Part shown: positions 46,102 through 53,201 of the stretch, in pieces
How the letters are laid out: each line of letters opens with the position of its first letter
Position numbering within the stretch: position 1 is the stretch's first letter
NCBI GenBank assembly: GCA_963746175.1
Contig: CAVVAH010000004.1
Coordinates: 1,484,492 to 1,548,491 of the forward strand
DNA from: CAVVAH01 sp963746175
GTDB taxonomy: Bacteria; Actinomycetota; Actinomycetes; JACCUZ01
Direction: 5' to 3'
DNA length: 64,000 nucleotides
Notes under the pieces: model-generated
What the model was told of the DNA's origin: nothing
What the model saw: only the letters and a program-made list of their open reading frames with translations
The model's database searches: none
Program-made: the position numbers and the translations under genes

Positions 46102-47208
46102 TCAGACGGTCCAGCCCTTGACGGCGTCCGGCGTGCGCGGGCCCTCGCCGACGTAGCGCGCCGACGGCCGGATCAGCCGGCCGGTGCGCTTCTGCTCGAG
46201 GATGTGCGCCGACCAGCCCGCGGTCCGGGCGCAGGTGAACATCGGCGTGAACATGTGCGGCGGGACCTCGGCGAAGTCGAGGACCACGGCGGCCCAGAAC
46301 TCCACGTTGGTCTCCAGCACCCGGTCCGGCCGGCGGGTCCGCAGCTCCTCGAGCGCAGCCTTCTCCAGGGCGGCCGCCGTCTCGTAGCGCGGCGCCCCGA
46401 GCTCCTGCGCGGTGCGCCGCAGCACCTTGGCCCGCGGGTCCTGCGCGCGGTAGACGCGATGCCCGAAGCCCATCAGCCGCTCGCCGCGGTCGAGCACGTC
46501 CTTGACGTACGCCTGCGCGTCGCCGGTCTTCTCCACCCCGTCGAGCATGTGCAGGACTCGGGACGGGGCGCCGCCGTGCAGCGGCCCCGACATCGCGCCG
46601 ACCGCGCCGGACAGGCAGGCCGCGACGTCGGCACCGGTCGAGGCGATCACCCGCGCGGTGAACGTCGAGGCGTTCATGCCGTGCTCGGCGGCGGAGGTCC
46701 AGTAGGCGTCGACCGCCTTGACGTGCCGCGGGTCCGGCTCGCCGCGCCACCGGATCATGAAGCGCTCGACGATGGTCTGCGCCTTGTCGACCTCGGACTG
46801 CGGGACCATCGGCCGGCCCTGGCCGCGGGCGGACTGGGCCACGAACGACAGCGCCATCACCGAGGCGCGAGCCAGGTTGTCGCGGGCCTCGTCCTCGCCG
46901 ATGTCGAGCAGCTGCCGGAAGCCCCAGGCCGGCGCAAGCATCGCGAGCGCGGACTGCACGTCGACGCGGACGTCGCCGGAGTGCACGGGCAGCGGGAACG
47001 GCTCGGCCGGCGGCAGGCCGGGGTTGACCTCGTTGTCGACGAGCAGGCCCCACACGTTGCCGAACGACACCTTGCCGACGAGGTCCTCGATGTCGACGCC
47101 GCGGTAGCGCAGGGAGCCACCCTCCTTGTCCGGCTCCGCGATCTCGGTCTCGAACGCGATGACGCCCTCGAGGCCGGGCTTGAAGTCGGGGTCGCTGACG
47201 CTCGTCAT
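46102..47208 (-). CDS. Citrate synthase (type 2)
   Basis: A 368-residue citrate/methylcitrate synthase-like enzyme (oxaloacetate plus acetyl-CoA). Catalytic motifs: GPLHGGAPSRVL (His), MGFGHRVYRAQDPRA (His, Arg) and the FTCARTAGWSAHILEQ segment, then RLIRPSARYVG. Length is short, as in the mycobacterial CitA type. ATG 47208 has AGGAG 9 bases upstream. Divergent from pdxH, an arrangement common in actinobacteria. Confidence 0.93.
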   Translation of the reverse strand: MTSVSDPDFKPGLEGVIAFETEIAEPDKEGGSLRYRGVDIEDLVGKVSFGNVWGLLVDNEVNPGLPPAEPFPLPVHSGDVRVDVQSALAMLAPAWGFRQLLDIGEDEARDNLARASVMALSFVAQSARGQGRPMVPQSEVDKAQTIVERFMIRWRGEPDPRHVKAVDAYWTSAAEHGMNASTFTARVIASTGADVAACLSGAVGAMSGPLHGGAPSRVLHMLDGVEKTGDAQAYVKDVLDRGERLMGFGHRVYRAQDPRAKVLRRTAQELGAPRYETAAALEKAALEELRTRRPDRVLETNVEFWAAVVLDFAEVPPHMFTPMFTCARTAGWSAHILEQKRTGRLIRPSARYVGEGPRTPDAVKGWTV

Positions 47209-47382
47209 GGATCGGTGCTCCTCGCTGCGCGGCGCAGGTGTCGGCCGGGCGTCTGTCCGGTGTCGTCCAGGGCACGGTGGCGCCGCCGTCGGACTCGTTC
47301 GAAACAATCCGCGAGCATTCTGACCCGAGGACGCCGCCGCTGTCGCCTCGGGGCGGGCCCGCAGCGTGGCAGGGTGAGACAC

Positions 47383-48051
47383 GTGCAGCCTCCGCAGACG
47401 CCTGCGCCGGGGCCGGACCCGGCGGCCATGCGCCGCGCGTACGAGCGGGTCGGCGTCGACCCGGCCGACCTGGGACCCGACCCGGTGGCCGCCTTCGCCC
47501 GGTGGTTCGCACAGGTCTCGGCCGCCGGCGTCGGGGAGCCCAACGCGATGGTCCTCGCCACCGTCGGTCCCGGCGGCGCCCCCACGGCGCGGACCGTCCT
47601 GCTCAAGGGGTACGGCGACGACGGGCTGCGGTTCTTCACCAACCTCGGCTCGGCCAAGGCCACCGACCTCGCGGCAGACCCGCGCTGCGCGCTGGTCTTC
47701 CCGTGGCACGACCTGGCCCGCCAGGTGCGGGTGACCGGCGAGGCGGTGCGGCTCGGGCGGGACGCCGTCGAGGCGTACTTCGCGCAGCGGCCGCGCGAGT
47801 CCCAGCTCGGGGCGTGGGCCAGCCCGCAGTCGTCGGTGGTGGGCTCGCGAGCCGAGCTGGACGCGGCGCTGGCCGCCGCGGACGAGCGGTTCCCCGGCGA
47901 GGTGCCGGCGCCGCCCGGCTGGGGCGGGTTCCTCGTCGTGCCGGCGACCTGGGAGTTCTGGGCCGGCCGGGTCGGTCGGCTGCACGACCGGGTCCGCTAC
48001 CGCCGTACGGCACCGGTAGCCCCCTGGACCGTCGAGCGCCTCGCCCCCTGA
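47383..48051 (+). CDS. pdxH: Pyridoxamine 5'-phosphate oxidase
   Basis: A 222-residue FMN enzyme that oxidises pyridoxine- or pyridoxamine-phosphate to PLP. Motifs: AMVLATVGPGGAPTARTVLL, LKGYGDDGLRFFTNLGSAKA, FPWHDLARQVRVTGEAVRL and the C-terminal FWAGRVGRLHDRVRYRR with ERLAP end, all standard for PdxH. GTG 47383 is chosen with AGGG 8 bases upstream; GTG 47374 is in frame and three codons longer. Confidence 0.95.
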   Translation: MQPPQTPAPGPDPAAMRRAYERVGVDPADLGPDPVAAFARWFAQVSAAGVGEPNAMVLATVGPGGAPTARTVLLKGYGDDGLRFFTNLGSAKATDLAADPRCALVFPWHDLARQVRVTGEAVRLGRDAVEAYFAQRPRESQLGAWASPQSSVVGSRAELDAALAAADERFPGEVPAPPGWGGFLVVPATWEFWAGRVGRLHDRVRYRRTAPVAPWTVERLAP

Positions 48052-48080
48052 CCGCTGCGTACCCGGGCCCGGACATGCAG

Positions 48081-48132
48081 CGACCCCCGGGCCTTGAGCG
48101 GAGGGGACGTGTCCTCCGCAGCCCGGGGGTCG
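48081..48132. terminator. Compound hairpin after pdxH and the candidate small RNA
   Basis: CGACCCCCGGGC (48081-48092) pairs perfectly with GCCCGGGGGTCG (48121-48132). Inside it, GCGGAGG (48098-48104) pairs with CCTCCGC (48113-48119). The element is 30 bases past the pdxH stop and can act on transcripts from either side. Confidence 0.65.
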
Positions 48133-48265
48133 GGTGACTGCCTGGGATTCGCCGGCACGTACAACCGGTGATCCGATCGGCGTCGGTGCTGCACGTGGCG
48201 CTAGCTGGCAGCCACCTCACGCGTCCAAGAAGTACTCAAATCCTCGGATCACCTCCCTTCCGTGT
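48081..48265 (-). ncRNA. Candidate small transcript or microprotein gene
   Basis: On the minus strand a promoter-like pair (see 48272-48300) should start RNA at about 48265. Within 10 bases comes AAGGGAGGTGATCC (48259-48246), complementary to the 3' end of 16S rRNA over about 11 bases. Two very short frames follow it: GTG 48252 (VIRGFEYFLDA, stop 48217) and TTG 48239 (12 residues, stop 48201). The RNA would end at the compound hairpin at 48081-48132, about 185 nt. It lies between pdxH and the hotdog gene. Coding, leader or regulatory function is unknown. Confidence 0.4.
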
Positions 48266-48271
48266 ACCTCC

Positions 48272-48300
48272 ACGCTACGACCCGGGCGGGGCGATCACAA
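48272..48300 (-). promoter_or_regulatory. Sigma-A-like promoter for the small transcript
   Basis: On the minus strand, TTGTGA (48300-48295) and TAGCGT (48277-48272) are separated by exactly 17 bases. The pair starts 5 bases after the end of the hotdog gene and points toward the perfect ribosome-binding sequence and hairpin further on. Confidence 0.5.
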
Positions 48301-48304
48301 CGGA

Positions 48305-49039
48305 TTACCCCTGGTGTGTCCGCAAGGTGATCCACACCTGCTCGGCCCGGCCCAGCACCCGGCCGTCGGCGTCGTACAAGGTGGTGGCGGCGAAGGTCTT
48401 GCGGCCCTCCTCGCCGATCAGGCGGGCCACCACGACGCACGGGTCGCCGGCCCGCGGCCGTACGTCGACCGCCGCAGTCATCCGGCCCAGCACCATCGGC
48501 TGTCGCGCCGGGTCGCCGCACCAGAAGCCCGGGCAGTCCAGCGCGGCCCACACCAGGTACGCGGGCACCCGCCCGTCGTCGCCGGCGAACCCACGGTCCG
48601 GCGTCCACGCCGTCGCGACCTGCGTGCCGTCGCGGTCCGGCAGCCGGCCGGGCCGCAGGCCGAGCCCGTCCGGCGCCGGCCGGTCCGGGCCGCACACGAA
48701 GCACTCCGGGAACGGGTGGCTGTCGGCCCCGGTGTAGCGGGCCATGGCGGCGAGGGCGGTCTCGTGGTCGACCGGGTCGACGAGGTGGCCGGCCAGCTCG
48801 GCGGGGCGTGCCTCGGCGATGACGGCGCCGCCGAACCCGAGGGTGGTCCGGCCACCGTCGGCCGGGCGGACGTCGAGGTCCACGTCGAGCGGCGGTGGCT
48901 CGCGCAGCGTCACCTCGACCGGGCCGTCGGTGTCGACGAAGTCGCCGAGGCGGCCGGCGACGTACCCGCCGTTCCCGCTGCCCGTCGGCCCGCAGAACCG
49001 CGCGGCGACGACGAGGTTCGGGCCCTCGGTGGTGGTCAT
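48305..49039 (-). CDS. Hotdog/thioesterase-like protein
   Basis: A 244-residue cytoplasmic protein with a duplicated thioesterase-like layout: FCGPTGSGNGGYVAGRLGDF near the start, ECFVCGPDRPAPDGLGLRPG in the middle and LGRMTAAVDVRPRAGDPCVV near the end, matching actinobacterial PaaI-like hotdog proteins. ATG 49039 overlaps the stop of the upstream AlkZ-like gene (ATGA), so they are translationally coupled. Substrate unknown; a link to DNA repair is only by position. Confidence 0.75.
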   Translation of the reverse strand: MTTTEGPNLVVAARFCGPTGSGNGGYVAGRLGDFVDTDGPVEVTLREPPPLDVDLDVRPADGGRTTLGFGGAVIAEARPAELAGHLVDPVDHETALAAMARYTGADSHPFPECFVCGPDRPAPDGLGLRPGRLPDRDGTQVATAWTPDRGFAGDDGRVPAYLVWAALDCPGFWCGDPARQPMVLGRMTAAVDVRPRAGDPCVVVARLIGEEGRKTFAATTLYDADGRVLGRAEQVWITLRTHQG

Positions 49040-50097
49040 GCGAGGCGAGGGTAGGCCGCCCAGCGCGCGGGAACGGCGGCGGCCACCGTCTTGGTCAGTG
49101 CGGTGAGCGGCGCGACCTCGGGCGCACCGTCGGCCGGCTGCGGCCGGCGCCAGGTGCCCACCGCTGCCCCGGCCGCGACCACCGGCGGCAGGAACATCCC
49201 GCCGGCCACCACCTTCCGCGCGTGCTCCGGCGGGACGACGGCCGACCGCTCGCCGTAGCCCACGACGAGCTCGTCGAACGCCGGCAGCAGCAGGACGCCC
49301 TTGGCCTCGCGGCGGCAGCCGCCGAGCAGCGCCGGCGTCTCCGGGGCCATCAGGTGCTCGACGCCGTCGACCTCGAGCCGCGCCAAGCCGCCGCGGACCG
49401 CGGAGACCGCGCGGCGCACCTCGGTCAGGGTGAGGCCGGTCCACCACGCGAAGTCGCGCTCGGTGGCCGGGCCGTGGCTGCGGAAGTACCGCACCGCCCA
49501 CTCCTGGACGGCCTCGTCCCGATCCCGCTCGGGAGCGGGCGCGACCCACTCGTCGACGAGGACGACGTCCTGCCGGCGGCGGCCCATCGGCCCGAGACAG
49601 ATCAACCCCTCGACCGCCAGCGCGCCGAACAGGTGAGCGCCGCGCTGCCCGTCGGTGTCGACACCGGCCTCCCGCCACACCGCCATCAGCGCCTGGCGCC
49701 CGATCCGCCGGCCGCCCTCGAGCACGGCGACCGTCGCGTCCCGGGCGCGGCCGAGGGTCGTGTCGTCGATGCCCAGGTCGCGGCGCCGCTTCGCCGCCGA
49801 GGTCTCGACGCGCGGCGGACCGATCGCGAGCATCCAGCGCAGGTCCTCCGGAGCGACGAGGTGCAGGGTGCCGCGCATCGGCCAGGACCGCACGACCTCG
49901 CCCGCGTCGAGCGCACGGGTCACGGCCGTCACCGACCGGTCGATGCACCGCAGGGCCACGGCGGACAGCGCGGCCGGGAAGTCCTGCGCCTGGGTGCAGG
50001 TCGCGAAGCGGACCACGTCGGCCGGCGTCGCGTGCGGCTCGCCGACCAGGCGCTGCGCGGCCAGCCGCAGCAGTGCGACCTCACGAAGGCTCGTCAC
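49036..50097 (-). CDS. AlkZ-like winged-helix DNA glycosylase family protein
   Basis: A 353-residue protein of the HTH_42/AlkZ (YcaQ) family. The family's CTQAQDFPAALSAVALRC segment and VRSWPMRGTLHLVAPEDLRW (containing the catalytic Gln-x-Asp/QxQ neighbourhood, here read as AQDF) are clear, as is RDFAWWTGLTLTEVRRAV and FDELVVGYGERSAV. Members such as E. coli YcaQ and Streptomyces AlkZ unhook interstrand crosslinks or remove bulky alkyl-bases (family knowledge). The first gene of the unit, udgX, ends 16 bases upstream, giving two predicted base-excision enzymes in one operon. Confidence 0.88.
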   Translation of the reverse strand: MTSLREVALLRLAAQRLVGEPHATPADVVRFATCTQAQDFPAALSAVALRCIDRSVTAVTRALDAGEVVRSWPMRGTLHLVAPEDLRWMLAIGPPRVETSAAKRRRDLGIDDTTLGRARDATVAVLEGGRRIGRQALMAVWREAGVDTDGQRGAHLFGALAVEGLICLGPMGRRRQDVVLVDEWVAPAPERDRDEAVQEWAVRYFRSHGPATERDFAWWTGLTLTEVRRAVSAVRGGLARLEVDGVEHLMAPETPALLGGCRREAKGVLLLPAFDELVVGYGERSAVVPPEHARKVVAGGMFLPPVVAAGAAVGTWRRPQPADGAPEVAPLTALTKTVAAAVPARWAAYPRLA

Positions 50098-50113
50098 CGC
50101 GCCTCAGCCACCG

Positions 50114-50743
50114 TCAGCCGCCGAGCCCGAGATGGGTCGTCACGACCCGCAGGTCGGCCACCAGACCGGCGTACGCCGTGTCCCGGTCGTCGGCCCGCAG
50201 CACCGCCGACGGGTGCAGCGTGACGAGGAAGTCGGTGCTGCCCAACGAGGTCTCCCGCGTGATGATGGCGCCGCGGTCGCGCATCACCTTGACCTGGCTG
50301 CCGAGCAGCGACCGCACGGCGGTGGCGCCGAGGCACACGACGACGGCGGGGCGTACCAGCTGCATCTCGGCCACCAGCCACGGGCGGCAGGCCGTCAGGT
50401 GCGCAAGGTCCGGTGTCTGGTGGATCCGGCGCTTCCCGGGCGCGGACTGGGTGAACCGGAAGTGCTTGACGGCGTTGGTGCGGTAGGTGAGGTCCCGCGG
50501 GATGCCCGCCTCGTCCACCGCCTGGACGAGCAGCCGGCCGGCCGGCCCGACGAAAGGCTTGCCCTGCTGGTCCTCGATGTCGCCGGGCTGCTCGCCGACG
50601 AGTGCGATCCGGGCCTTCCTGGGTCCGGCGGAGAACACCGTCTGGGTGGCGTGCTCCCACAGCTCGCAACCTCGGCAGTCCGCCGCGGCGCGGCGCAGCT
50701 CGTCGAGGTTGGTGGTGTCCGGGACGAAGTCGGCGGCCGTCAT
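50114..50743 (-). CDS. udgX: UdgX-type uracil-DNA glycosylase (covalent, Fe-S)
   Basis: A 209-residue family-4-related uracil-DNA glycosylase. The diagnostic UdgX loop KRRIH (104-108) is present; in characterised UdgX the His bonds covalently to the abasic site. Other motifs: GEQPGDIEDQQGKPFVGPAG (50-69), TNAVKHFRFT and TLHPSAVLR (175-183). Fe-S cluster cysteines are probably C23, C26, C119 and C137. ATG 50743 begins the protein. It is the first gene of an operon with an AlkZ-like glycosylase and a hotdog protein and diverges from the IdeR gene. Confidence 0.93.
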   Translation of the reverse strand: MTAADFVPDTTNLDELRRAAADCRGCELWEHATQTVFSAGPRKARIALVGEQPGDIEDQQGKPFVGPAGRLLVQAVDEAGIPRDLTYRTNAVKHFRFTQSAPGKRRIHQTPDLAHLTACRPWLVAEMQLVRPAVVVCLGATAVRSLLGSQVKVMRDRGAIITRETSLGSTDFLVTLHPSAVLRADDRDTAYAGLVADLRVVTTHLGLGG

Positions 50744-50812
50744 CCCGGTCCCGTTCCCGGCCGGACGGAGACGAAAAGGCGCGGGCTGGCCACGTGCGCC
50801 AGAATGCCAGGC

Positions 50813-51502
50813 GTGAACGACCTCATCGACACCACGGAGATGTACCTCCGCACGATCTTCGAGCTGGAGGAGGAGGGCGTCGTCCCGCTGCGCGCCCGCA
50901 TCGCCGAGCGGCTGGGGCAGTCCGGCCCGACGGTGTCGCAGACGGTGGCCCGGATGGAGCGCGACGGCCTGCTGTCGGTCCAGGGCGACCGCCACCTCGA
51001 GCTCAGCGCTCACGGCCGGGTCCTGGCGACCCGGGTCATGCGCAAGCACCGGCTCGCCGAGTGCCTGCTCGTCGAGGTCATCGGACTCGACTGGGAGCTG
51101 GTGCACGAAGAGGCCTGCCGCTGGGAGCACGTCATCTCCGAGACCGTCGAGCGCAAGCTGCTGGACGTCCTCGGCCACCCGAGCGTGTCGCCGTACGGCA
51201 ACCCGATCCCGGGCCTGGACGAGCTGGGCGAGGGCGACGGCGACCCGCTCGGCGACAGCGAGGGGCTGGTGACGCTCGACCGGGTCGAGGTCGGCGGCGG
51301 TGGGCCGGTCGTGGTGCGACGGCTGGCCGAGCCGCTGCAGAGCGACACCGCGCTGATGTCGCGGCTGCGCCGGGCCGGCGTCCGGCCGGGTGCGTCGATC
51401 ACCGTCGGCCCGTCGTCCGGCGGTCTGCTCGTCGGCTCGGGCGGCGAGACCACCGAGATCAGCGGCGAGGTCGCCTCGCACGTCTTCGTCACCGCGCGCT
51501 GA
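50813..51502 (+). CDS. ideR: Iron-dependent repressor (DtxR/IdeR family)
   Basis: A 229-residue metal-dependent DNA-binding regulator. The N-terminal HTH is DTTEMYLRTIFELEEEG and RIAERLGQSGPTVSQTVARM. Metal-site residues are in TEMYL (Met), MRKHRLAE (His, Glu), VHEEACRWEHV (His, Glu, Cys, Glu, His), as in DtxR/IdeR, and the C-terminal SH3-like domain is present. Full-length rather than MntR-like. GTG 50813 is preceded by CAGAAT 7 bases upstream, consistent with leaderless expression. Controls iron uptake and storage genes in relatives. Confidence 0.92.
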   Translation: MNDLIDTTEMYLRTIFELEEEGVVPLRARIAERLGQSGPTVSQTVARMERDGLLSVQGDRHLELSAHGRVLATRVMRKHRLAECLLVEVIGLDWELVHEEACRWEHVISETVERKLLDVLGHPSVSPYGNPIPGLDELGEGDGDPLGDSEGLVTLDRVEVGGGGPVVVRRLAEPLQSDTALMSRLRRAGVRPGASITVGPSSGGLLVGSGGETTEISGEVASHVFVTAR

Positions 51503-51533
51503 GGCGCCGCCGACGCGTGAGAGCCTGAGCCGC

Positions 51534-51839
51534 ATGCGTTCGGTGTCGGTGCACGAGCTCAGGTCCGCCCTGGACGACGGCGAGCCGCTGGTCGTCGACG
51601 TCCGGGAGCCCGACGAGTTCGCGCAGGGGCACGTGCCCGGCGCCCGCCTGGTCCCGCTGCAGACCGTGCCCGGGCTGGTGGGGGAGCTGCCGACCGACGA
51701 GCCGGTGTACCTCGTCTGCGCGGTGGGGGCGCGCAGCGCGCAGGCGGCGATGTTCCTGGCCCAGCACGGCGTCGACGCCGTGAACGTCGACGGCGGCACC
51801 CGCGACTGGCTGATGGCCGGCTACCCCGTCGAGGCCTGA
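51534..51839 (+). CDS. Rhodanese-like protein
   Basis: A 101-residue single rhodanese domain: SVSVHELRSALDDGEPLVVD then VREPDEFAQGHVPGARLVPL, with catalytic Cys in YLVCAVGARSAQAAMFL and the ending NVDGGTRDWLMAGYPVE. Sulfur transfer or sulfur-oxidation-state chemistry in the cytoplasm is the family role. It follows ideR by 31 bases on the same strand. Confidence 0.93.
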   Translation: MRSVSVHELRSALDDGEPLVVDVREPDEFAQGHVPGARLVPLQTVPGLVGELPTDEPVYLVCAVGARSAQAAMFLAQHGVDAVNVDGGTRDWLMAGYPVEA

Positions 51840-51905
51840 CCCCGGACTGTCGTAGTGCCTTTGCACCGATTCGGGGTGTTGCGCGACTCGCGGGGCCCCT
51901 TGGGT

Positions 51906-51934
51906 TTGAGTCCTCGTTGGCCGTCCCGTAACCT
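51906..51934 (+). promoter_or_regulatory. Promoter of the riboswitch-hydrolase transcript
   Basis: TTGAGT (51906-51911) and TAACCT (51929-51934) are separated by exactly 17 bases. A start about 7 bases downstream would be at 51941, where a CGCCTCC/GGAGGCG hairpin (51941-51964) opens the RNA just before the c-di-AMP aptamer. Confidence 0.65.
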
Positions 51935-51965
51935 TCCGTCCGCCTCCTCCGAACGGTGGAGGCGC

Positions 51966-52148
51966 TCGTGCGGCCGCCGAATCCTGCCCCGCACGCGCAG
52001 CTGGACGACAGCCGCCTGGCAGGAGCGGGGGACCCACGTACGTGGTCCTCGCAGAGGTCCTTGGGGTGAAGCCGCACCGGTCCCGACCGGTCGGCCGGGC
52101 ACTTTCCCGCCCGAACCCGACAGCTCACCTCGTAGGCGTGGGAGAGGA
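51966..52148 (+). ncRNA. Cyclic-di-AMP riboswitch (ydaO-yuaA class)
   Basis: Conserved blocks of the ydaO aptamer appear in order: CCGAATCCTG (51977-51986), GGCAGGAGCGGGGGACCCA (52018-52036), GGGGTGAAGC (52063-52072), CCCGAACCCGACAGCTCACC (52109-52128) and TCGTAGGCGT followed by GGAGAGGA (52129-52148). It lies directly upstream of a secreted NlpC/P60 hydrolase, the usual actinobacterial target, and should switch expression off when c-di-AMP is high (family knowledge). The edges are estimated. Confidence 0.93.
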
Positions 52149-52155
52149 CCGACGC

Positions 52156-52929
52156 TTGTCCAAGCACCGCCGGCCGACGCGTGTCCAGCGCCTCGGCACC
52201 CTTGCCGCCCGTAGTCCCCTCCAGCTCGGCGTCGCCGCAGGTGTCGCCGGCACCTTGAGCGTGACCGGCACGATGGTCGCCGTCGCGGCAGACGGCAGCA
52301 CCCAGGCCGGCAAAGCTCAGCGCGCCGCGCACGCCGCGAAGGCCTCGTTCGTCCGGGACGCCTCCGACGTCTCGTCGACGACGACCCAGGCCGTGCTGCA
52401 CACCGCGGTCGACCAGGCCTTCCAGGACCGCCGCGAGGCCGTCGCCGAGGCGAAGGCCCGCGCCGAGCGCCGTCGCGAGCTGGCCAAGAAGCGCGCCGCC
52501 GAGCGCCGCGCCGCCAAGCAGGCCAGCGCGGCCCGCACGTTCACGTCCGTCTCGCGCGGCGTCGAGCGCATGAGCGCCTCCGCCTCGCACGCCCTCGAGA
52601 TCGCCCGCGACGCCGCGTCCGGCGCCTACTACGCCCACGGCGGCGCCGGCCCGAGCGGCTTCGACTGCTCCGGCTTCACGATGTACGTCTTCTCGAAGAT
52701 GGGCATCTCGCTGCCGCACTCGTCGTCCGCGCAGCGGTCGATGGTGCAGAGCGTGTCCAGCCCGCAGCCCGGCGACCTCGTGTTCGTCTACAACGGCGGT
52801 GGCGGCAGCGTCGGCCACGTCGCGATCTACGCCGGCGGCGGCTACTGGTGGGAGGCGGCCAACCCCAGCGTCGGCGTCGGCCTGCACCGCGCCTGGACCA
52901 CGAACGTGTCGTACGGCCGGGTGCTCTAG
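52156..52929 (+). CDS. Secreted NlpC/P60 cell-wall hydrolase
   Basis: A 257-residue exported peptidoglycan endopeptidase. A long signal region (SPLQLGVAAGVAGTLSVTG) follows a basic leader; the middle is an Ala/Arg/Glu-rich coiled coil (about 75-150); the C-terminal NlpC/P60 domain has catalytic Cys in SGFDCSGFTMYVFSK and His in SVGHVAIYAGGGYWW. TTG 52156 is chosen because GAGAGGAC precedes it and the upstream in-frame ATG 52042 lies inside the riboswitch. Expression is likely controlled by c-di-AMP. It would cleave peptide stems in the wall during growth or spore/rest exit. Confidence 0.93.
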   Translation: MSKHRRPTRVQRLGTLAARSPLQLGVAAGVAGTLSVTGTMVAVAADGSTQAGKAQRAAHAAKASFVRDASDVSSTTTQAVLHTAVDQAFQDRREAVAEAKARAERRRELAKKRAAERRAAKQASAARTFTSVSRGVERMSASASHALEIARDAASGAYYAHGGAGPSGFDCSGFTMYVFSKMGISLPHSSSAQRSMVQSVSSPQPGDLVFVYNGGGGSVGHVAIYAGGGYWWEAANPSVGVGLHRAWTTNVSYGRVL

Positions 52930-53000
52930 ACCGCGCACCCGCTGGGCGCACCGCGCCCCGGAGCCGTGCGGGCTGGCCTCCCCCCCGCTAGTCCGCACAG

Positions 53001-53043
53001 GGACCCCGAAGCCTCCCCCCGGCCTCGGGGTCCCGCCCTTTCC
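53001..53043 (+). terminator. Terminator of the hydrolase gene
   Basis: GGACCCCGA (53001-53009) and the AGCC that follows pair with GGCCTCGGGGTCC (53021-53033) across a C-rich loop. CCCTTT follows (53037-53042). It is 72 bases past the stop of the NlpC/P60 gene. Confidence 0.6.
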
Positions 53044-53057
53044 GGGGTGTCCGCAAA

Positions 53058-53139
53058 TGATCACGGGACCGTGATCACTTGGCGCCGACCGCGGTGAATT
53101 CGCCACGGTCAGGTCGTGTTGATCACGGGACCGTGATCA
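53058..53139. repeat. Paired TGATCACGG palindromes
   Basis: A 20-base palindrome (TGATCACGG, GA, CCGTGATCA) occurs identically at 53058-53077 and 53120-53139. Between them GACCG and CGGTC flank an imperfect palindrome centred on GAATTC. The element lies between the convergent NlpC/P60 and mutT1 genes. The same TGATCACGG core forms the ends of the inverted repeat at 42916-42971. Confidence 0.7.
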
Positions 53140-53201
53140 TTTCAACGACGATGGGAGACGGACCGACGGCGGGCTGCCCGGCAGACGGGCGGACGGCGCG
53201 C

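Noticed and set aside
48246..48257. Sequence like the 3' end of 16S rRNA (GGATCACCTCCC)
   Set aside because: No rRNA sequence precedes it; on the other strand it is simply an unusually strong ribosome-binding sequence.
50744..50812. IdeR-type iron box between udgX and ideR
   Set aside because: No TTAGGTTAGGCTAACCTAA-like palindrome was found in the gap.
52042..52155. Longer N-terminus (ATG 52042) of the NlpC/P60 protein
   Set aside because: The segment is inside the c-di-AMP aptamer and does not look like a signal peptide.
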